A stretch of DNA of 64,000 bases from Sciurus carolinensis (lineage: Eukaryota; Chordata; Mammalia; Rodentia; Sciuridae): contig NC_062213.1 in assembly GCF_902686445.1 (NCBI RefSeq), positions 60,330,991 to 60,394,990 on the forward strand, read 5' to 3'. This document shows, one piece after another, positions 58,326 to 64,000 of the stretch. The notes under the pieces are model-generated. The model did not search any database, was not told the origin of the DNA, and saw only the letters and a list, made by a program, of their open reading frames with translations. The position numbers were made by a program, and so were the translations under genes. How positions within the stretch are numbered: position 1 is the stretch's first letter; each line of letters opens with the position of its first letter.

Positions 58326-61300
58326 TACAAAACTGAACATGAAAAGGAAAAAGAACTTCCTTACTTTCTGTGAAAACAGGATGTCACAGAATCAGCTTGT
58401 TCATTCCATGCTCTAACAGAATTGGTCATTTTAAAGAAGGTTTGATTCTTTGAGAATGGTTTTTAGGAGTAAAGACTGGTTGCTAGGAGCACCCATTAAT
58501 ACAAGAATGTGACTGTTTCCATACACTTATGCCATGATATACATGTATGTATCTATGTTTATATGACTGGAGATATGCAGACACATATGCACACACATAT
58601 ACGTTACAGATATTAACATAAATTTGTGACTTTAATATTGTGGATAGAAGGCTAATATAGATTATGTATATATATAATTCATTTTTATGTATAATATTAA
58701 ATAACATGAATTCACACTAATACTTCCAAATCTAATCCAGAGTTCATTTTTGTTCTCTCCTTTTACATGCTTGATATTTTTGTTTTTAACAGTAAACGTG
58801 TGGATGCCATTGCAGTGTGAGGGCCTGTGAATGGTACTACAGGAACAGAGGATCACTTTGTGTTCTCCTGGCCTTTGACCTTAAAAAATTCTGATTTCGT
58901 TTATTTTCAATAATTTTTTATTTGCTCTCTCTGCTCTGGATGTAAATAATCTGTCAGTGGTACCACTACCTATCTTGGGTGACTTCTTCATTCCTCCACA
59001 GTTCCTAAGTGATTTGCTGGATGACTTGAATCCATGCTTAAAGCTGGTGGTTCTCCTTCCTCACAGTCTTTGACAACCCACACTCAGCAGCTCCAGCAGG
59101 GCCATTTCTGAGCAGACACATGCAATTTGCTTGGATGTTAGCACTCTGCACTGGGTCTCTCCCTCCATCAGTGGGACTGCCTATCTTCCATAACTCTATA
59201 GGAGTTTTATTCAAGAAGGAAGAGAAAAAAAACGAGGAAAAGCAGCAGGACTGGGAGAGAGAAAGTAAGGAAGTGCGGAAGGAAGGAAAGAAATTTAAAA
59301 TTATATTTTATTTTCTGTCAAAAAAAGGGTTGAATATATTATTATGTTTTTACATATTTCCTTTTATAACTAATGTGTCTAATGTTCTGAAAATTTTTTT
59401 TCTTAAGAAAAAGAATGAATTAAGAAACAGAAGTGCTAAAATACAGAAAACTTTAAAAGAAATTATATTAGATGAAAATCTATTTATTTTCACCCTGGAA
59501 AATTCTCTAAATAATTATGGGAAATCAAGCAAACAAACAAAACAATCCTCCATGCTTCGTGAAAAAATTCTCTTCCAATTGCTAAAGCAAATTCCTTCTC
59601 AGATTTAGAAATGCTTCTTTGATTCAGTAATTATGACTATAAAAAGAAAATTTACTTAAGAGGTCAGTATAAAATACCCAAGCTAAACCTTCAATGGATC
59701 AGAAACAATTTTAAAATTCTTTCATTTTTGTAACATTAGAAATCATTTTTAATTCATTATAGTTACCATGGTCTGAATCTGCAGCTAATGCTCATGGATA
59801 TGAAATAACAAAGAACTCTTGAAGAATTGACTCATTGAGGATTAAGAGCTGCGTGGGGGCAGTTTCTGCACATTGGGAGCCATGGACTTGTGGGAGAACT
59901 GGAAGAAATGGAGAAAAGAGAGCAAGTCAAAATGCACTGATGCCAATTTTGTGTCCTTTGGTACAGGACCTTCATTATTTGAGCTTCCACCATTCTGAAA
60001 GAGAGCTGCCCCATATTGTCATTACACTTCAATTATGTTTACTTACATCAGAAAACTTTAGACTTCAGTCAGTTTCATAATTCATATTCACTGAACCCTC
60101 AGCTTAACTTATCTGCAAGTATTGGAAAATTTCCAAGACAAATAAAACTCTCAGAAAAGGAGAGAAAGTCTTTGTATTATGGTTTTGAAATTCTACTGCT
60201 AATAGAATTCTTCATTTTCTTGTAATTGATTTGATCTTATTCAAAGAACCCTTGACATTTTTTCATTATCTTTGAAGTTTAATAGTTTTACTCAATGTAT
60301 TTCTCAGGGTTGATCATTCTTGATAATTTCTTCCAGGCTCCCAGTGAGCCCTTTCTGTACCTAGATTGAAACCTTCTCCTATTTCTCAAAATTTTCTTCA
60401 ATTATAAACAGTAATTTTGTACCAAATGTGTTCTTTTAATCTTTGAGGACTCCAATTATGCAAATATTATTCCTTCTTTGTTTATCTGCCATTTTGACTG
60501 TACTCCTGGTGTTTTACACTTCTTTAATTTTTGTATTCTCAGTTTTTAATCCTGTTTGTCCTAACTTAGTATTAGAAGGATTTTAAGCATTTTATATATT
60601 TAAAGAGTATAACAAAGTTTGGATAAACATAGTCAAACAGTTACTTCAGTCAATCAGACTGATATATTCATACTCTCAGGTAGTTTTCCTTTTGTGTACG
60701 AGGTAAAAGCACCTAAAATCTATTCCCTTGGCAAATTTTTATTTTTATTTAATTTTATTCTGTATTGAATATGATTTACTTGCTTTCATTTCTAGTATAG
60801 TTTTTTCAGTGTCTCCCATTTATTTAGTGAACTAATTCACCTTCTTTCATTTTTATTTCATTTTTTTCTGACTTTCTGCTCTTGGTTTCCGTATTTATAA
60901 TTCAAAAGTCTTTGTTTTTCACACTCCTGAATACACATTTGTATAAATTTAACTCTGAGGAAAATGTTGCTTTCATCAGAAAACTTCAGTGAATTTCATA
61001 ACTCATTTCCATTGGTTATCTTACAACTATCTTCCACTACATGTTTTCCTTTTTATATTTTGAGGCGATGAAGAGTTTTATCAACTATAGAGTATTAAAT
61101 TTTGTTTTCTGATTTTTGTAATAGTCCTATATATATTCACTTAGTTTTCTTTGTTTTATTTTTGTAAACTTTGGGTGTTATACAGAATTTGTAGTTCAAT
61201 GGGATCCTCTTTGGTTAGTAGACCAAAACCCTTTAAAATAAATGAAAACCTTGAATTTTATTATTGTTGTTGTTATTATTATTATTTTCATTAAGGTTGT

Positions 61301-63239
61301 TTGAGAACATGGTGTGTCTTATGTTCAGTTTTCTTTTGTTCAACCAAACCCTAGGTTTTCCCCTCCACTATTCCACCCACCCCCTTATTACCCAGCTGTT
61401 CCAAAGTCCACTTGTATCTCCAGTTTTCCCAATAGATTTTCTTGGCCTATCTTTGCCTGCCACAAAAAAAGTGTGCAGTGGTACAATCATGTGGGAGATA
61501 GTTCCCTGGGATTTGATATTTTTCTTTTTAATTTATGACTGTTGTAAAGCCTGGTCATGCCTGGTCTTCAAATCATGCTTTATTAAATCAGGTTTAGAAA
61601 ATAAAGAAAAAATATATAAGCTGTTGTTTTATGGTACTTTTCTTCCTACATATTTCAGTTCATCTGAAGAGAATAAATTGAAAGATGGAGCTATAGATAG
61701 TTACCAGTTTTCAGCAGTATGAAAGTTTGTTACCTTTAAAGTTTTTTATCTACTTGGCACATGACTCTTAATCCATAGTATTTGTGAGCAAGGAAGTCAT
61801 CTTAGTACTTGCTATCATTCTGCAATTATCAAATATACATATAATAACAAAGAGAATAAAATTTACATTGCTATTAATCCTTTATAACCAAGGAAGTACA
61901 ACTTGAGAAACAAAATAATACCAGTCCTGAAGACCATTTCATTAAAGCAAGGCAGACATGCTGTTCATTCAAGTCTAATATTTTATATTGTCACATTATG
62001 CCCCTGTTATACCTGTTATGTAGTTACAAAGGAGTTCAGTCTTAAGAATGCAAACCAAGTAGTTTTTACTAGTAATAAATTAAGTTTGAATACATTAAAA
62101 CACTTAAATGAAACAGCACTATATTATCCAAAATGAGGTAGGTGTAGGTCATTATAGCATAAATTATTACTCCATTTTAAAAATTGCTAGTTTCTTGTTT
62201 TCTGGCAAGAAAACAGTGAGCCATTTTAGAGAGTTGGCAAACCCAAGTGTATTTTAGCACAGTTTCAAGATAAAAACAACTTGTCATGTCAATAGCTGAG
62301 GCAAAGAAATTAATGAGATGTAGTTTAATACCAATATATTCTATTTTGCTGTGAAACTAGGAAAAAAAGGAGAAGTTTGATTCTACATTTCACCTTACTG
62401 GTGGCAAATTGTAGTGAGTATTGGAAATAATATCTGCCTAAATAACAAACTATGTTTTAGTTTAAAAATTGTTTTCAATTGTACCCATCTTCTTCATTTT
62501 AGTATCCTCATCATAAAAAGTTAACATCATTTCTTTTATTTCCCCCCAAAAAAAACTGTAATATGGAATCACATGATTGTCATTATGGTGGATGCCCATT
62601 TATGTACCTTGACAAGGCCTCATCTTCAGACCATGCTATGGCCATCCCCTCTTCCTTTTTGTTTTTCCTCTTTGTCCTAGAGGCTACTTTTCTTTCTTTC
62701 TACATTAGAGGTTACAACCAACAACTCTGTCCTACAGGGATTTCGTTTTCACAAAACCTGAAGAGAAATAAGGATGTTACCTCCTGCATTCTCACTCTTA
62801 CTTGGTGCCACTAAAAAAAGAAAATTCAGTGAATTTTACTGATAATCACTCAAAGAAAAAAAAACAAGTTTTCACAAAATTAAATACCAGCAAGTTACTG
62901 AATTTACGATTTCCTACTTATTGATTCCTCCAACATGATTAATTTTTCTTTTTGAAACAATTAAAATAGAAATAAAAACTACATAATTTTGTCAGGCTCT
63001 CAGCCTTTAGTTTTGAATTAAAGCTTATCAAACAAGTCAACAGCCTCTGCACATTTTTGTCCTTAGCAATTCATTGTTTGAAACATTCCTATAAAATATT
63101 CTTCCTCCCATTCAGAAAGTCTAAGTAATAATTCCTCCTTTATTCAAATGGACATTTGCATGTCATTAAGCTTCGAACTAGTGCAGATTTATTAGATTTA
63201 TCTAGATTTATCTTCTGGATAAAGTCACACTTCTCTGAA
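58326..63239. other. Unassigned AT-rich DNA
   Basis: No gene is supported. Open frames at 59120-59608 (162 codons, rich in Lys/Glu from a purine-rich patch) and 61264-61722 (152 codons, beginning in a TTATTATTG repeat) have no domain I recognise. About 60230-61100 is T-rich and may hold a decayed reversed LINE-1 (aattatgcaaatattattcc, ctttgtttatctgccatttt), at low confidence. Confidence 0.4.
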
Positions 63240-63900
63240 GATTAAGTTACAGTTTGTTCCTCTTATTTTCTTCAATAGAATTCTTTGAGTAGTTTTGGGT
63301 TCATAGCAAAATTCAATAAATTGAATAAATGTATAGTCTCCAAACATCCCTTGTCCCACACTTTCCTTACTTCCTCACTATCCCCCATTGGAATGGTGCA
63401 TTTATTGCAGTTGTTAAACCTCTATATCACTACCACCCAAAGCCTGTAGTAGGCATTCGGGCTCACTCTTGGTATTAGACACTCTGGGGTTTCATACATA
63501 TCTAATGGCATGTCTCCACCATTGTACAATCTTAAAATATAGCTACACTCTGCTAAAGCTTTCCTGTGCTCTGTTTATTCTTCCCTCCCTCCTGCTTAAC
63601 CCCTGATAATACCTGAATCTTTGATCTTTTTTACCATTTTCATAGTTTTGCCTTTTTCCATGGTGTCATGTAGTTGAAATTGCATACTATCTATCATTTT
63701 TAGTTTGACTTCTTTTATTTAATAATATACATTTAAGTTTCTTACATGTCATTTAATGACTGAATAGTTCTTTTTTTTTTTTTTAGAGTTAATTAACAAC
63801 TCATTGTCTGTATGTATCACAGTTTATCCATTAAACTACTGCAGGGCATCTTAGTTACTTTTACATTTTGACATCATTTTGTTTCTTTTGATTGTTAATG
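63240..63900 (-). mobile_element. Ancient LINE-1 3' end (L1M/L1ME-like), minus strand
   Basis: The plus strand contains gagtagttttgggttcatag, atccattaaactactgcagg, cacccaaagcctgtagtagg, ggctcactcttggtattaga, catgtctccaccattgtaca, ttttgcctttttccatggtg and catgtagttgaaattgcata. This is the standard reverse-complement pattern of an old mammalian LINE-1 3' region. A T-run interrupts it near 63772-63784. Confidence 0.8.
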
Positions 63901-64000
63901 CTTAATAACTTTAATATTTTATTATTTGATATGGGTGAGGTACAGATCCAGTTCCAGAATATTATCAGATGGTGAACTGTAGGCTGCTTTTTCAACTATT

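Noticed and set aside
59120..59608. 162-codon open frame on the plus strand
   Set aside because: Lys/Glu-rich composition comes from a purine-rich patch. No domain, splice context or conserved motif is visible.
61264..61722. 152-codon open frame on the plus strand
   Set aside because: It begins in a TTATTATTG-type simple repeat and overlaps another open frame (61314-61538). It shows no recognisable domain and sits in AT-rich DNA where such frames arise by chance.

Overview
This window looks like gene-poor nuclear DNA of a squirrel-family rodent (Sciuridae: ground squirrel, marmot or relative). The organism call rests on repeat content. There are short tRNA-derived ID SINEs with the squirrel-type body (8869-8970, 36387-36480, about 37848-37942). 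There are also composite SINEs in which a 7SL/B1-like left part is joined to an ID-like right part, the MEN/B1-dID architecture described in squirrels (about 6931, 12083, 35838, 40731, 45640, 49381). The base composition is AT-rich. I found no bacterial, viral or plasmid gene layout and no exon, tRNA gene, rRNA gene or CRISPR array that I can support. Open frames outside LINE-1 are short, in SINEs, LTRs or low-complexity DNA, and I regard them as chance.

Layout. 1-7 kb: an MLT2-like LTR (minus, 410-950), unassigned DNA, two MaLR LTRs in close succession (3964-4389, 4436-4875), more unassigned DNA and a composite SINE. 7-20 kb: old LINE-1 remnants, a fresh-looking ID SINE, several MaLR and MLT LTRs in both orientations, an AT-palindromic tandem duplication and a minus-strand LINE-1. 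20-24.1 kb: a 5' to mid-ORF2 stretch of an old LINE-1, split in ORF1 by a MaLR LTR and ending abruptly against an inverted LINE-1 piece. 25.9-27 kb: three MaLR LTR copies in about 1 kb. 27-29.6 kb: no recognisable repeat.

29.6-35.25 kb: the best preserved element, a LINE-1 in the plus orientation of about 5.6 kb that appears full length. It has a promoter-like 5' end with a YY1-type motif, ORF1 with a duplicated coiled-coil block, ORF2 with endonuclease, reverse transcriptase and C-terminal domains, and a G-rich 3' UTR holding telomere-like hexamers. Both reading frames are broken by frameshifts and stops, so this copy cannot retrotranspose by itself.

35.8-64 kb: composite SINEs, ID SINEs, minus-strand LINE-1 pieces (36.0-36.9 kb, 63.24-63.9 kb), an old LINE-1 (44.1-45.5 kb), a TA microsatellite (40.7 kb), LTRs at 51.04 and 52.88 kb, a 5'-truncated plus-strand LINE-1 with its own distinct 3' tail (57.0-58.1 kb), another LINE-1 tail (58.14-58.33 kb), and long stretches of unassigned AT-rich DNA. 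No genes act together here. The biological content is a layered history of retrotransposition: old LINE-1, then MaLR LTR insertion, then younger LINE-1 and SINE insertions. I did not find a previously undescribed functional system. The observations most worth checking are the telomere-like/G-quadruplex tract and the ORF1 coiled-coil duplication in the 29.6-35.2 kb LINE-1.
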